Shown: positions 18,101-27,116, counted from the stretch's first letter. The stretch is 53,698 nucleotides of DNA from Rhabdothermincola sediminis (GCF_014805525.1 NZ_JACFSZ010000021.1:1-53698), one strand, 5' to 3'. Notes: generated by a model from the letters alone, not told the origin. Translations and numbers: made by a program.

Positions 18101-20116
18101 ATGGCCAAGGGACGTCGGGCTGCGTACTCCCGCTGGGACGGCACCCAGGTCGGCTTCGAGCTCGATGCGTTCGACGTCTTCGAGGAGATGACCGACGACC
18201 TCCTCTACCACGGCGACATCAACGCCGCGCTCCGGCGGATGCTGCAGTCAGGGTTCCGGGACCGTAACGGGGAGCGACTCCAAGGCCTTCGCGAGATGCT
18301 CGAGAAGCTCCGGCGCTCCCGCCGGGAACGGCTTGAGCAGTACGACCTCGGCGGGGTGTACGACGACATCGCGCAGGAGTTGCGTGAGGTCGTGGACACC
18401 GAGCGGCGATCGCTCGAGGACCTGGTTCGTGAAGCACGAGAGTCGGGTGATGTGCGCCGCCAGGAGATCACCGAGCAGGTGGCGCAGGAGCGGCAGATGC
18501 AGCTCGACATGCTGTCGCCCGATCTCGCGGGCATGGTGCGCGACCTGCAGCGCTACGAGTTCACCTCGTCCGAGGCCCGGCAGCGGTTCGACGAGTTGCT
18601 CGACCAGCTCCGCCAGCAGCTGGTGCAGAGCTACGTGAACCAGATGGCCGGCGCCATGAGCAACGTCAGCCTCGAGCAGATGCAGCGGATGAAGGACATG
18701 CTCGCCGAGTTGAACCGCATGCTCGAGCAGCGCCAGCGCGACGAGGAGCCTGACTTCGAGGGGTTCATGGAGCGGTACGGCGACTTCTTCCCCGAGAACC
18801 CGCGCAATCTCGATGAGCTGCTCGAGGTGATGGCCCAGCGGATGGCGGCGATGCAGGCCCTGCTCAACTCGATGACCCCCGAGCAGCGCGCCCAGCTCCA
18901 GGGCCTGGCGGAGCAGCTGCTCGAGGACATGGACCTGCGGTGGCAGGTCGATCAGCTCGGCGAGAACCTCCGGTCGATGTTCCCCGACCTCGGCTGGAAC
19001 CGCCGCTACGACTTCAGCGGCCAGGACCCGCTCTCGTTCGCCGAGGCCGCGTCGATGCTGCAGGAGCTCGGTGACATCGATCAGTTGGAGAACCTGCTTC
19101 GCGGCGCCACGAACCCGGGCGCGCTGGCGGAGGTCGACCTCGACCGGGCGCGCGACCTGCTCGGTGACGACGCGGCCCGCAGCCTTGAGCGGATGGCCGA
19201 GCTGGCCCGGCTCCTGGAGGAGGCGGGGCTGATCGAGAACAAGGAGGGCCATCTGCAGCTCACGCCTCGAGGCATCCGCCGGGTGGGGCAGAACGCTCTC
19301 AGCGACCTCTTCCGCAAGATGACCGACGACCAGTTCGGTCGTCACGAGCTGCGACGTACGGGCGTCGGCCACGAGCGCGACTTCGACACGAAGCCCTACG
19401 AGTTCGGCGATCCGTTCAACCTGCACATCGGGCGCACGATCCGCAACGCGATCCAGCGCGCGGGCGGGGGCATCCCCGTGGCGCTCGCACCCGACGACTT
19501 CGAGGTCGAGCGCACCGAGCAGCTCGTGCGATCGAGCACCGTGCTCATGCTGGATCTCTCCCTGTCGATGCCGATGCGCGACAACTTCCTGCCCGCCAAG
19601 AAGGTGGCCATGGCGTTGCACGCTCTGATCTCCTCGCAGTTCCCGCGTGACTACCTGGGCATCGTGGGCTTCAGTGAGGTGGCCCGGGAGCTCAAGCCCG
19701 AGCAACTACCCGAGGTCTCCTGGGATTTCGTCTACGGCACGAACATGCAGCACGCGTTCCAGATCAGCCGCCGGCTGCTGGCCCGCCAGAGCGGCACGAA
19801 GCAGATCATCATGATCACCGACGGCGAGCCGACGGCTCACATCACCCCATCCGGCGACGTGTTCTTCAACTACCCCCCGGTGCACGAGACCGTCGACGCG
19901 ACCCTGCGGGAGGTGGGCCGCTGCACGCGGGAAGGCATCCGTATCAACACCTTCATGCTCGATCCCACCCCGCACCTGCGGGCGTTCGTGGAGAAGCTGA
20001 GCGAGCTCAACCGTGGGCGGGCGTTCTTCACCACACCGGAGACGCTCGGCGACTACGTGCTCGTGGACTTCATCGAGCAGCGGCGGCAGCTGCTCAAGGG
20101 GCGGCGGGCGAGTTGA
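18101..20116 (+). CDS. VWA-domain protein, partner of the MoxR-like ATPase
   Basis: A 671-residue soluble protein. The first 450 residues are Glu/Arg/Gln-rich helical or coiled-coil sequence. The C-terminal VWA domain (about 480-665) has an intact MIDAS: LDLSLSM (DxSxS), a Thr in VYGTNMQ and ITDGEP. Such proteins work as metal-dependent adaptors for MoxR-type AAA+ ATPases; the likely ATPase is at 14679-16094. The length matches what I recall of the Rv0959 family. The 3' end overlaps the convergent macrodomain gene by 23 bp. The machine's client is unknown. Confidence 0.88.
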   Translation: MAKGRRAAYSRWDGTQVGFELDAFDVFEEMTDDLLYHGDINAALRRMLQSGFRDRNGERLQGLREMLEKLRRSRRERLEQYDLGGVYDDIAQELREVVDTERRSLEDLVREARESGDVRRQEITEQVAQERQMQLDMLSPDLAGMVRDLQRYEFTSSEARQRFDELLDQLRQQLVQSYVNQMAGAMSNVSLEQMQRMKDMLAELNRMLEQRQRDEEPDFEGFMERYGDFFPENPRNLDELLEVMAQRMAAMQALLNSMTPEQRAQLQGLAEQLLEDMDLRWQVDQLGENLRSMFPDLGWNRRYDFSGQDPLSFAEAASMLQELGDIDQLENLLRGATNPGALAEVDLDRARDLLGDDAARSLERMAELARLLEEAGLIENKEGHLQLTPRGIRRVGQNALSDLFRKMTDDQFGRHELRRTGVGHERDFDTKPYEFGDPFNLHIGRTIRNAIQRAGGGIPVALAPDDFEVERTEQLVRSSTVLMLDLSLSMPMRDNFLPAKKVAMALHALISSQFPRDYLGIVGFSEVARELKPEQLPEVSWDFVYGTNMQHAFQISRRLLARQSGTKQIIMITDGEPTAHITPSGDVFFNYPPVHETVDATLREVGRCTREGIRINTFMLDPTPHLRAFVEKLSELNRGRAFFTTPETLGDYVLVDFIEQRRQLLKGRRAS

Positions 20117-20600
20117 GGAGCCGCTCGTAGCAGGTGGCGGTCTCGGCGTCGAAGGCCACGAGCAGGACCTGCTCCACCTCGGTGGGCGTGGCGCGCACGG
20201 TGTCGACCGCGATCCTCGCCGCCTCCTCGGGCGGGTAGCCGAAGATCCCCGTCGAGATCGCGGGGAACGCTACCGAGCGGGCCCTGAGCTCGTCGGCGAC
20301 CTCCAGCGACCGCCGGTAGCAGGAGGCGAGCAGGCCGGCCTCTCCGTGCCCTCCACCTCGCCAGACCGGCCCGACGGTGTGGATGATCCACCGGGCGGGG
20401 AGGGCGAAGCCGTCGGTGGCGACGGCGTCACCGGTCGCGCAGTGGCCGATCGCGGCGCACGCGGCCTCGAGCCCGGGGCCGGCGGCAGCGAAGATCGCAC
20501 CGCACACCCCGCCACCTCTCCGGAGCTCCTCGTTGGCCGCGTTGACGATCGCGTCGACCTGGAGGGTGGTGATGTCAGCGCGTGTCGCCTGCAGGCGCAT
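20094..20600 (-). CDS. macrodomain protein (O-acetyl-ADP-ribose deacetylase-like)
   Basis: A single macrodomain of 168 residues that binds ADP-ribose. Family motifs are complete: [22 protein letters not shown] (substrate loop 1 with the catalytic-region Asn), [22 protein letters not shown], and [15 protein letters not shown] (loop 2). This resembles YmdB/MacroD proteins that hydrolyse O-acetyl-ADP-ribose or remove mono-ADP-ribose. ATG at 20600 starts at the first beta strand. No ADP-ribosyltransferase gene is nearby, so a housekeeping role is more likely than a toxin-antitoxin role. It is convergent with and overlaps the VWA gene. Confidence 0.92.
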   Translation of the reverse strand: MRLQATRADITTLQVDAIVNAANEELRRGGGVCGAIFAAAGPGLEAACAAIGHCATGDAVATDGFALPARWIIHTVGPVWRGGGHGEAGLLASCYRRSLEVADELRARSVAFPAISTGIFGYPPEEAARIAVDTVRATPTEVEQVLLVAFDAETATCYERLLNSPAAP

Positions 20601-20673
20601 CGCCCGTCTCTCGGGCGTCGAAGCCCAACTTCCGCTTGCGTTTCCGGGCACTCGCGGTCATGATCACACCAAT

Positions 20674-20693
20674 GTAATTACACATGTGGTAAT
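20674..20693. promoter_or_regulatory. AT-rich palindromic element upstream of whiB-like gene
   Basis: In otherwise GC-rich DNA, 20674-20681 is the palindrome GTAATTAC and 20681-20688 is the palindrome CACATGTG, flanked by ATTA on the left and TAAT on the right. The layered dyad lies about 135 bp before the WhiB start and 75 bp before the macrodomain start on the other strand. It looks like a regulator site or promoter core for one or both genes. Which protein binds is unknown. Confidence 0.45.
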
Positions 20694-20828
20694 GCGCTGT
20701 CGCCTCGGGTGGAGCCGGAACTGCCGATCAGGGGCAGGAGGGGACGCATTCCGCAGGACCGGAACACGTCGAGCTCCCTACCCGCGAGGGGCCTGGCGCC
20801 TGCCAGGGCGGGGAGGAGGAGGCCGGAG

Positions 20829-21110
20829 ATGCTGTACGCAACCGCCGAATCGAGTGCTGTGGACAAGTCCTGGCAGGACTTCGCGAACTGCCTGGGGGTC
20901 GATCCGGACCTCTTCTTCCCGGAGCGGGGCGCGTCCACCCGGGAGGCGAAAGAGGTCTGCCGTGGCTGCGTGGTGCGCGAGGAGTGCCTCGAGTACGCGC
21001 TGGCCAACGGCGAGAAGTTCGGGATCTGGGGTGGCATGAGCGAGCGCGAGCGGCGACGCATCCGCCGCCAGCGGTCGCTCGCCCGAGCGGCCACCAACGC
21101 CGCCGGCTGA
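20829..21110 (+). CDS. WhiB-family Fe-S transcription factor
   Basis: A 93-residue WhiB-like protein. Four cluster cysteines are present: one in FANCLGVDP, a CxxC pair in EVCRGCVV, and one in EECLEYAL; GIWGGMSERERRRIRR gives the Gly-Trp turn and basic tail. Such proteins bind a redox- or NO-sensitive [4Fe-4S] cluster and act with the housekeeping sigma factor. ATG at 20829 has a strong GGAGGAGG about 10 bases upstream; an in-frame GTG/ATG further upstream is unlikely. It is convergent with the formiminotransferase gene, with a single base between stops. Specific WhiB class is not assigned. Confidence 0.94.
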   Translation: MLYATAESSAVDKSWQDFANCLGVDPDLFFPERGASTREAKEVCRGCVVREECLEYALANGEKFGIWGGMSERERRRIRRQRSLARAATNAAG

Positions 21111-21111
21111 G

Positions 21112-21930
21112 CTAGCCGCCGGTTCCCGCGGGCCCGTCGAGGTCGAGGCCGCGAGCTGCGGCCCGAGCTTCGATGGTGCGCTCGAGGCTCAGGTCGAGTT
21201 CGTCCCATCTCGCGGGGTCGATGGCGTCCAGCACGGCTCGTGGCGCGAGGCCGACGAGCTCTGCCCGCTCGATCGGTGCCTGCTCGGCAACGGCGTCGAA
21301 CACCGCCTCGGGCCCGACCTTGTTGGGATCGACGAGGTTGATCGAGACCTGCACGTGGGCGCCGACCTGCAGGCCGAGGGCGCGCACCGCCGGCCCGCGC
21401 AGCGACGCCGCGATGCGTCTCGCCCGCTCGACGTCACCGTCCGCGAGCCACAGGTTGTAGGCGACCAGCACCGGCCGGGCGCCGACCGCGCAGGCCCCCG
21501 CCGTCGGGTGGGGAGTGGCAGGGCCGATGTCGGGTGGCAGGGAGCCGAAGGCGTGCCGCCGAACGTCGGGCAAGCTTCGCTCCGGGCCGTAGAGGAAGCA
21601 CGGGACGGCGAGCTCCTTGGCCAGCCAGCGAGCGAAGCGGTCGCGCGCTCCGAGGGCGTCATCGAGGGAGGAGGAGCCGAGCGGGACGAAGGGCACGACG
21701 TCGACCACACCGAAGCGAGGGTGCACTCCTTGGTGTGGGCGGAGGTCGAGCGCCAGCACGGCCGCCGCAGCCACCGCCCGCGCTGCTGCCTCGCCGATGA
21801 CCGTGATGACCGCTCGGTTGTGGTGGGGGTCGGTGTGGACGTCGAGCAACGAGTCCCCGGCGTGCCGAGCGATGAACTCGACCGTGGCCACGCTTCGACC
21901 CTCACTGACGTTGATGACGCACTCCAGCAT
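21112..21930 (-). CDS. glutamate formiminotransferase (FTCD N-terminal-domain type)
   Basis: A 272-residue protein covering the N and middle subdomains of formiminotransferase. It starts LECVINVSEGRS, has HTDPHHNRAVITVIG with the catalytic-site His region, and HPRFGVVDVVPFVPLG. The enzyme moves a formimino (or formyl) group between glutamate and tetrahydrofolate in histidine breakdown. The cyclodeaminase domain is absent and no other hut genes are in the window. It may therefore serve one-carbon metabolism generally. Its stop almost touches that of the convergent whiB-like gene. Confidence 0.9.
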   Translation of the reverse strand: MLECVINVSEGRSVATVEFIARHAGDSLLDVHTDPHHNRAVITVIGEAAARAVAAAAVLALDLRPHQGVHPRFGVVDVVPFVPLGSSSLDDALGARDRFARWLAKELAVPCFLYGPERSLPDVRRHAFGSLPPDIGPATPHPTAGACAVGARPVLVAYNLWLADGDVERARRIAASLRGPAVRALGLQVGAHVQVSINLVDPNKVGPEAVFDAVAEQAPIERAELVGLAPRAVLDAIDPARWDELDLSLERTIEARAAARGLDLDGPAGTGG

Positions 21931-21988
21931 GCTTCCCTCACGACGAGCCCGACGAGGTTCCCTGGCCCGAGATGGCTAAGCTTCGAAC

Positions 21989-22165
21989 ATGAACCTCGGT
22001 GGGCCCGAAATCCTGCTGATCGCAGTGGTGGTGCTGCTGCTGTTCGGCGGTACCCAACTGCCCAAGCTCGCCCGCTCTCTCGGCGAGGCCCAGAAGGAGT
22101 TCAAGAAGGGCCTCCGAGAGGGAACCAGCGACGCCCCCGACGAAGGCAAGGGCCAGACGGCCTGA
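21989..22165 (+). CDS. tatA: Sec-independent translocase protein TatA
   Basis: A 58-residue protein. MNLGGPEILLIAVVVLLLFG is the single N-terminal membrane helix ending in the conserved Phe-Gly hinge. It is followed by the amphipathic helix LPKLARSLGEAQKEFKKGL and a short charged tail. TatA forms the pore-like assembly of the twin-arginine pathway. TatB and TatC are not in the window, so it is a solitary tatA. It is divergent from the formiminotransferase gene and convergent with the second whiB-like gene, with a hairpin between. Confidence 0.93.
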   Translation: MNLGGPEILLIAVVVLLLFGGTQLPKLARSLGEAQKEFKKGLREGTSDAPDEGKGQTA

Positions 22166-22174
22166 GCCCCCGGC

Positions 22175-22193
22175 GACCGCCGGGCTGGCGGTC
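22175..22193. terminator. hairpin between tatA and whiB-like gene
   Basis: GACCGCC (22175-22181) pairs with GGCGGTC (22187-22193) across a five-base loop. It sits between the convergent stops of tatA (22165) and the whiB-like gene (22201). No U-tract is visible. Probably a bidirectional terminator. Confidence 0.5.
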
Positions 22194-22200
22194 CAAGGGC

Positions 22201-22455
22201 CTACAGGACGCTGCTGACCAGTGGGGCGGGCGACAACTTGCGCTTCTTGAGGATCCGGCGCCGCTGGCGCTCGGACGTCCCGCCCCAGACCCCGTGGTCG
22301 ATGCGATGCTCCAGCGCGTACTCGAGGCACGGCTCCTTCACCGGGCACGACGCGCAGATGCGCTTGGCCGTCTCGACGCCGACCCCGTCGCTGGGGAAGA
22401 AGGTGGAGGGTGGCTCGAACCGGCACAGGCCCTGAGCCATCCATGAAGTGTCCAT
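22201..22455 (-). CDS. WhiB-family Fe-S transcription factor
   Basis: An 84-residue WhiB-like protein, close in size to the WhiB1/WhiD type. Cysteines lie in QGLCRFEP, RICASCPV and EPCLEYAL, followed by HGVWGGTSERQRRRILKKRK. The ATG at 22455 has GGAGG seven bases upstream. It is the second WhiB paralogue within 1.4 kb and on the opposite strand from the first; the sequences differ clearly outside the cluster motifs, so this is not a recent duplication. It is divergent from the HtrA gene across a 200-bp gap that holds an AT-richer patch near 22595-22620, a likely promoter zone. Confidence 0.94.
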   Translation of the reverse strand: MDTSWMAQGLCRFEPPSTFFPSDGVGVETAKRICASCPVKEPCLEYALEHRIDHGVWGGTSERQRRRILKKRKLSPAPLVSSVL

Positions 22456-22655
22456 CTCGCCTCCGTTGATCTCCCAGGTGGCACGGGGGCCGAGGCCCGG
22501 TGGCTCCCAGCTTCCGATCCGAGGCCCGGGACGTCCACGAGGGTACCGTCGCCGAGCCGGGGATTCCGCACCTCGCCGGTAGAGTGCAGGAATCGACGTA
22601 ATCTCGTCATAAAGCCCCGAACAAGGCCCCGACATTGCTCGACCGAGGAGCGAGG

Positions 22656-24110
22656 GTGGAGCAGGACCTCTCCACGCCCCGGCCGGCCCATCAGCCGGTC
22701 CTGCCACCGCCACCACCCACCGACGCACATGTCGGCCCCTTCGCCCCTCCGCCGGCCCCCCACGCACCATCGTGGCCTCCTCCTCCCACGAAGGCGCCCC
22801 GGGAGCTCCCGGCCCAGCCCTCGCCGGGCTCCGGGCCACCTCCTCCGCCGCTTCCTCCCCCGCGGGAGCTCGGAGGGGGCTCCGGCGCGCCGGGGGGCGC
22901 GGACACGACCTGGGCAGAGGGGGAGCCGACGTTCCCCAGCGCGCCGCCGCTGCACGGCCAGCCCACCCTCCCCCCACCGATCCCGCTGCCGCCCCTGCCC
23001 GGCGACCGGGCACCGGTGGCCGCCCCGGCGCGATCGGCGAGCCTGGCGACCGTGGTGGTCGTGGCGCTCGCGAGCGCGCTGCTCGCCGCGCTGGTCACCG
23101 CGGGCCTGCTGCAGGTCTTCGACCGCGACTCGGGGCAGCCTGGCACCTCTCGGAGCACGCTGGGATCGGGAGCCGCGCTCGACATCCAGGCGCTGCTCCG
23201 CAAGGCCCAACCGTCGGTGGTCACGGTCCACACGGACACCGCCTCGTCGTCGGGGCTCTACGGCGGTGCCGGCACCGGGGTGGTGGTCGGGGAGGACGGC
23301 TACATCCTCACCAACTGGCACGTCATCGGCGGCGCGTCATCGGTGCGGGTCACCCTCCATGACGGCACCGAGCACGAGGCGACCCTGGTGGGAGGGTTCC
23401 CGAACGACGACATCGCGCTGATCAGGGTCGTCGACGGCCCGTCCCTGGTCCCCGCGGAGTTGGGAAGCTCCAGCTCGATCCAGGTCGGCGACGAGGTGGT
23501 CGCCATCGGCAACGCCCTCAACCTGGGTGGGCCGCCAAGCGTGACGCGAGGGATCGTGTCGGCCACCGACCGCACGATCCAGACCCCCGAGATCACCTTG
23601 CGTGGTCTCATCCAGACCGATGCCGCCATCAACCCGGGCAACTCCGGTGGACCTCTCCTCGACGTGCAGGGCCGGGTGATCGGCATCAACACCGCGATCA
23701 TCAGCGACGCCCAGAACATCGGCTTCGCCATCCCGATCGACGCGGTGAAGCCGTTGATCGACGAGCTCAAGCAAGGCCGGGGGACGATCACCCCGTCCTC
23801 GGCCTTCCTCGGGGTGGTCACCGAGTCCGTGGACTCCGTGCCCGATGCGGTGCTCGACCAGTACGACGTCAGCGCGTCCAACGGCGCCCTGATCACCGAG
23901 GTACAGCCGGGCACGGCGGCGGATCGTTCCGGCCTGCAGATCGGCGACGTCATCACCCGCATCGACGGCCAGCGGGTGCGATCCCGTGAGGACGTGCTCG
24001 CCATCATCCGGTCTCACGACGCCGGTGACGAGATCACCGTCGAGATCGAGCGGGCCGGTCGCAAGACCGAGATCACCGTGGAGCTGGGGAGCCGGCTCGG
24101 CGGCAACTGA
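22656..24110 (+). CDS. HtrA/DegP-like serine protease with one PDZ domain
   Basis: A 484-residue membrane-anchored protease. Residues 1-120 are a Pro/Gly-rich cytoplasmic region with several polyproline tracts. One membrane helix follows (about 125-147), then an extracytoplasmic trypsin-like domain. The triad is complete: His222 in TNWHVIG, Asp252 in NDDIALI and Ser330 in NPGNSGGPL. A PDZ domain ends the protein (GTAADRSGLQIGDVITRI). It likely degrades or senses misfolded envelope proteins. GTG at 22656 is preferred over the upstream TTG because GAGGAG precedes it. An inactive paralogue lies at 35172-36410. Confidence 0.93.
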   Translation: MEQDLSTPRPAHQPVLPPPPPTDAHVGPFAPPPAPHAPSWPPPPTKAPRELPAQPSPGSGPPPPPLPPPRELGGGSGAPGGADTTWAEGEPTFPSAPPLHGQPTLPPPIPLPPLPGDRAPVAAPARSASLATVVVVALASALLAALVTAGLLQVFDRDSGQPGTSRSTLGSGAALDIQALLRKAQPSVVTVHTDTASSSGLYGGAGTGVVVGEDGYILTNWHVIGGASSVRVTLHDGTEHEATLVGGFPNDDIALIRVVDGPSLVPAELGSSSSIQVGDEVVAIGNALNLGGPPSVTRGIVSATDRTIQTPEITLRGLIQTDAAINPGNSGGPLLDVQGRVIGINTAIISDAQNIGFAIPIDAVKPLIDELKQGRGTITPSSAFLGVVTESVDSVPDAVLDQYDVSASNGALITEVQPGTAADRSGLQIGDVITRIDGQRVRSREDVLAIIRSHDAGDEITVEIERAGRKTEITVELGSRLGGN

Positions 24111-24183
24111 GCGCGCCGGGAACCATGCTGGCCGGGAGCGGGTACGCTCGCGGTCCCGATCGAGGCAGAGAGGCCACCATTCC

Positions 24184-24465
24184 ATGACGAGCGTCGAACC
24201 AGAGGAACCCCCGCGGGGAGCCGTGAAGATCGTCTACCTCGGTCCGGTCGCGCCCCACTGGGAGGTGCGTTCGGAGTTCGGTGACCGAGCGGTCATCGAC
24301 GCGTTCCGTGACCGGGCGATGGCCCGGCTGTTGTTGCTCCCCCCGCACGATCCGCAGTTCCGCCGGAACCGGGAGCGAGTGGCGCGCGACGCCGAGCGTG
24401 AGCACCTCATCCTCGAGTGGGATCTGGGCTTCCCCGAGGACGAGGAGCTGGTCTCTGCTCGCTGA
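24184..24465 (+). CDS. hypothetical protein upstream of ppk1
   Basis: A 93-residue soluble protein I do not recognise. The N-terminal half has beta-like sequence (VKIVYLGPVAPHWEVRSEFG); the second half is helical and rich in Arg (DAFRDRAMARLLLL, RRNRERVARDAE). The acidic C-terminus ends DEELVSAR. ATG at 24184 follows a purine-rich AGAGAGG region. It lies 73 bp after htrA and 39 bp before ppk1 on the same strand, so it could be cotranscribed with ppk1. GC3 is consistent with a real gene. Confidence 0.7.
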   Translation: MTSVEPEEPPRGAVKIVYLGPVAPHWEVRSEFGDRAVIDAFRDRAMARLLLLPPHDPQFRRNRERVARDAEREHLILEWDLGFPEDEELVSAR

Positions 24466-24504
24466 GCCCGGCCTGCGCCGGCGGTCCACCGCTACTGTGG
24501 ATCC

Positions 24505-26643
24505 GTGTCCGGCTCGCCTCCCGTGATCACCACGAACACGATCGGCGCGCCGCTCGAGGTCCCGCCGGCCGAGGCGCTCGCCGCGAGCCCGGCGCGGTTC
24601 CTCAACCGTGAGCTCTCGTGGCTCGACTTCAACGCCCGGGTGCTGCACCTGGCGGAGGACCCCAACGTCCCCCTGCTCGAACGGGTCAAGTTCCTGGCGA
24701 TCTTTAGCCAGAACCTCGACGAGTTCTTCCAGGTGCGCGTCGCCGGACTGAAGGACCAGGTCGCAGCCGGGGTCTCCACGCCCACGCCCGACGGCCGGAC
24801 GGCCGCCCAGCAGCTCCTCGACATCCGCGATCGGGTCGACGCGCTCTGCCGCCACCAGCAGGACGTCTTCTTGACCCAGGTCGTGCCGGCACTGGCGGAG
24901 AAGGGGATCGTCTTCTCGGGCTACGACGAGCTCGACGACGACGACCGCAAGCATCTCGACGAGGTCTTCGAGGGGCGGATCTTCCCGGTGCTCACCCCGC
25001 TCGCCGTCGACCCCGGGCACCCCTTCCCGTACATCTCGGATCTCTCGCTCAACCTGGCGGTGATCGTCCACGATCCCCAGACGGGCTCGCTCCGTTTCGC
25101 TCGGGTGAAGGTCCCGAACCTGCTCCCACGATTCGTGGTGATGCCCGACGGGGAGCGGTTCGTGCCCCTCGAGCAGGTGATCGCCGCCCACCTCGGCTCG
25201 CTCTTCCCCGGCATGGAGATCGGCGCGCACCATTCCTTCCGAGTGACTCGCAACGCGGACCTCACGCTCGAGGAGGAAGAGGCCGACGACCTGCTCGCGG
25301 CGGTGGAGATGGAGCTGCGCCGCCGCCGCTTCGGTCGTGCCGTCCGCCTCGAGGTCGACCACGAGATCTCCGGCGAGATCCTCGACCTGCTCCGGCGGGA
25401 GCTCGACGTCGAGGAGGAAGACGTCTACCGGCAGGCGGGGCCGCTCGACCTGGGCGGCCTGTGGTCGGTGCACGCGCTCGATCGTCCGGACCTCAAGGAC
25501 CCGGTGTGGGTGCCGATCACCGAGGGGCGGCTGGCGAGCCGGGAAGAGCGCGGGGTGAGCTTCTTCAACGTCATCCGCTCCGGCGACGTGCTCGTCCACC
25601 ACCCCTACACGAGCTTCGGTACCTCGGTGGAGGAGTTCATCCGCCAGGCCTCGAACGATCCGAAGGTCCTCGCCATCAAGATCACCCTCTACCGCACGTC
25701 GGGCGACAGCTCGATCATCCAGTCGCTGATCCGTGCCGCCGAGCGGGGCAAGCAGGTCGCCGCGCTCGTCGAGCTCAAGGCCCGCTTCGACGAGGAGAAG
25801 AACATCGTGTGGGCCCGAGAGCTGGAGAAGGCGGGGGTCCATGTCGTGTACGGGCTGGTGGGCTTGAAGATCCACACCAAGACCACGCTGGTGGTCAGGG
25901 AGGAGAGCGAGGGGATCCGTCGCTATTGCCACATCGGGACCGGCAACTACAACCCGCGCACCGCCCGCCTCTACGAGGACCTGGGCCTGCTGACCTGCGA
26001 TCCCGACATCGGCTCCGACCTGACGCAGTTGTTCAACCTGTTGACCGGCTATGCCCGGGAACCCGAGTTCAAGAAGCTCCTGGTGGCCCCGAGTGACCTG
26101 CGGGGTGCGATCCGCTCCCTCATCGAGCGCGAGGAGCGCGCCGGCGTGGCGGGGCGGATCACCATGAAGATGAACAGCCTGGTCGACGCCGAGATGATCG
26201 ATGCGCTCTATGCCGCTTCGCGAGCTGGTGTCCGCATCGATCTGCTGGTACGAGGCATCTGCAGCCTTCGACCAGGGGTGCCGGGGTTGTCGGACACGAT
26301 CCGAGTCCGCTCGATCGTGGGCCGCTACCTCGAGCACTCGCGCATCTTCCGCTTCGAGCATGGCGGGTCTTCTCTGGGTGACGCCGGCGATGCGCCCGCT
26401 TACTACATCGGCTCCGCCGACCTCATGCCACGCAACCTGGACCGGCGGGTGGAGGCCCTCGTTCCGGTCGAGGCCCCGGCGTTGCGGGCCCAGCTCGACG
26501 AGATCCTCGCGGTATCTTTCGCTGACGACACGCTCGCCTGGGAGCTGTGCCCCGACGGGACGTGGCGACACGTGGAGGGCGCCGGTCAGGTCGAGACGCA
26601 CCGCCGCTTGCAGGAGCTGGCACTGGCGCGACGGACGGCATGA
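24505..26643 (+). CDS. ppk1: polyphosphate kinase 1
   Basis: A 712-residue PPK1, full length for the family. It makes long-chain polyphosphate from ATP through a phospho-histidine. The N-terminal domain begins with RFLNRELSWLDFNARVL; the head follows; the two PLD-like catalytic domains contain GLKIHTKTTLVVRE with the autophosphorylated His and the second His in RIFRFEHGG. GTG at 24505 is the natural start. The stop overlaps the Nudix start (ATGA). The phoU-senX3-regX3 genes lie 1.8 kb downstream, so phosphate storage and phosphate sensing are neighbours here. Confidence 0.97.
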   Translation: MSGSPPVITTNTIGAPLEVPPAEALAASPARFLNRELSWLDFNARVLHLAEDPNVPLLERVKFLAIFSQNLDEFFQVRVAGLKDQVAAGVSTPTPDGRTAAQQLLDIRDRVDALCRHQQDVFLTQVVPALAEKGIVFSGYDELDDDDRKHLDEVFEGRIFPVLTPLAVDPGHPFPYISDLSLNLAVIVHDPQTGSLRFARVKVPNLLPRFVVMPDGERFVPLEQVIAAHLGSLFPGMEIGAHHSFRVTRNADLTLEEEEADDLLAAVEMELRRRRFGRAVRLEVDHEISGEILDLLRRELDVEEEDVYRQAGPLDLGGLWSVHALDRPDLKDPVWVPITEGRLASREERGVSFFNVIRSGDVLVHHPYTSFGTSVEEFIRQASNDPKVLAIKITLYRTSGDSSIIQSLIRAAERGKQVAALVELKARFDEEKNIVWARELEKAGVHVVYGLVGLKIHTKTTLVVREESEGIRRYCHIGTGNYNPRTARLYEDLGLLTCDPDIGSDLTQLFNLLTGYAREPEFKKLLVAPSDLRGAIRSLIEREERAGVAGRITMKMNSLVDAEMIDALYAASRAGVRIDLLVRGICSLRPGVPGLSDTIRVRSIVGRYLEHSRIFRFEHGGSSLGDAGDAPAYYIGSADLMPRNLDRRVEALVPVEAPALRAQLDEILAVSFADDTLAWELCPDGTWRHVEGAGQVETHRRLQELALARRTA

Positions 26644-27116
26644 CCGATATGGGTCGAATCGGGCCGGTGGGTGGTGATCGGCAGGTGGACGTCGCGGCTC
26701 GTGCGAGTGCAGGCGAGGACGGTACCTACGAGGTCGAGGCTGCGGGAGGTGTGGTCTGCCGCCTCCACGGCGGCGGGTGGCAGGTGGCACTCGTCCATCG
26801 CCCCAAGTACGACGACTGGACCTTCCCCAAGGGCAAGCTCGAGCCCGGCGAGCTGGCGGAGCAAGCTGCCCTACGAGAGGTCGAGGAGGAGACCGGCTTG
26901 GTGTGCCGGCTCGGTGAGGAGCTGCTCCCGGTCAGCTACCTCGACCAGCAGCGGCGTCGCAAGCGGGTGCGTTACTGGGTCATGACCGTGGAGGGAGGGG
27001 CATTCGAACCCAACACCGAGGTCGACGAGCTGCGATGGCTGGACCTCGAGACGGCGCACGACCAGCTCACCTACCCCCATGACCGGGCCGTCCTGGAGTC
27101 GTTCACCTGCTCGTAA
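26640..27116 (+). CDS. Nudix hydrolase (MutT1-like, catalytic domain only)
   Basis: A 158-residue Nudix protein with the complete box: G in GKLEPGE, then REVEEETGL, matching GX5EX7REUXEEXGU. It hydrolyses nucleoside diphosphates linked to another group; candidates are oxidised nucleotides or diadenosine polyphosphates. The ATG overlaps the ppk1 stop, so the two are translationally coupled. In mycobacteria ppk1 is next to mutT1, which carries a C-terminal histidine-phosphatase domain; that domain is missing here. About 30 residues precede the fold and look unstructured. Placement with ppk1 suggests polyphosphate or nucleotide clean-up. Confidence 0.92.
   Translation: MTDMGRIGPVGGDRQVDVAARASAGEDGTYEVEAAGGVVCRLHGGGWQVALVHRPKYDDWTFPKGKLEPGELAEQAALREVEEETGLVCRLGEELLPVSYLDQQRRRKRVRYWVMTVEGGAFEPNTEVDELRWLDLETAHDQLTYPHDRAVLESFTCS

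Noticed and set aside
20094-20600. Macrodomain gene as part of an ADP-ribosylation toxin-antitoxin or defence system.
   Set aside because: No DarT-like or other ADP-ribosyltransferase gene is adjacent; neighbours are a VWA gene and a WhiB regulator.
24073-26790. A 905-codon open frame antisense to ppk1.
   Set aside because: It mirrors ppk1 codon structure in high-GC DNA, has low-complexity His/Asp/Arg composition and no recognisable domain.
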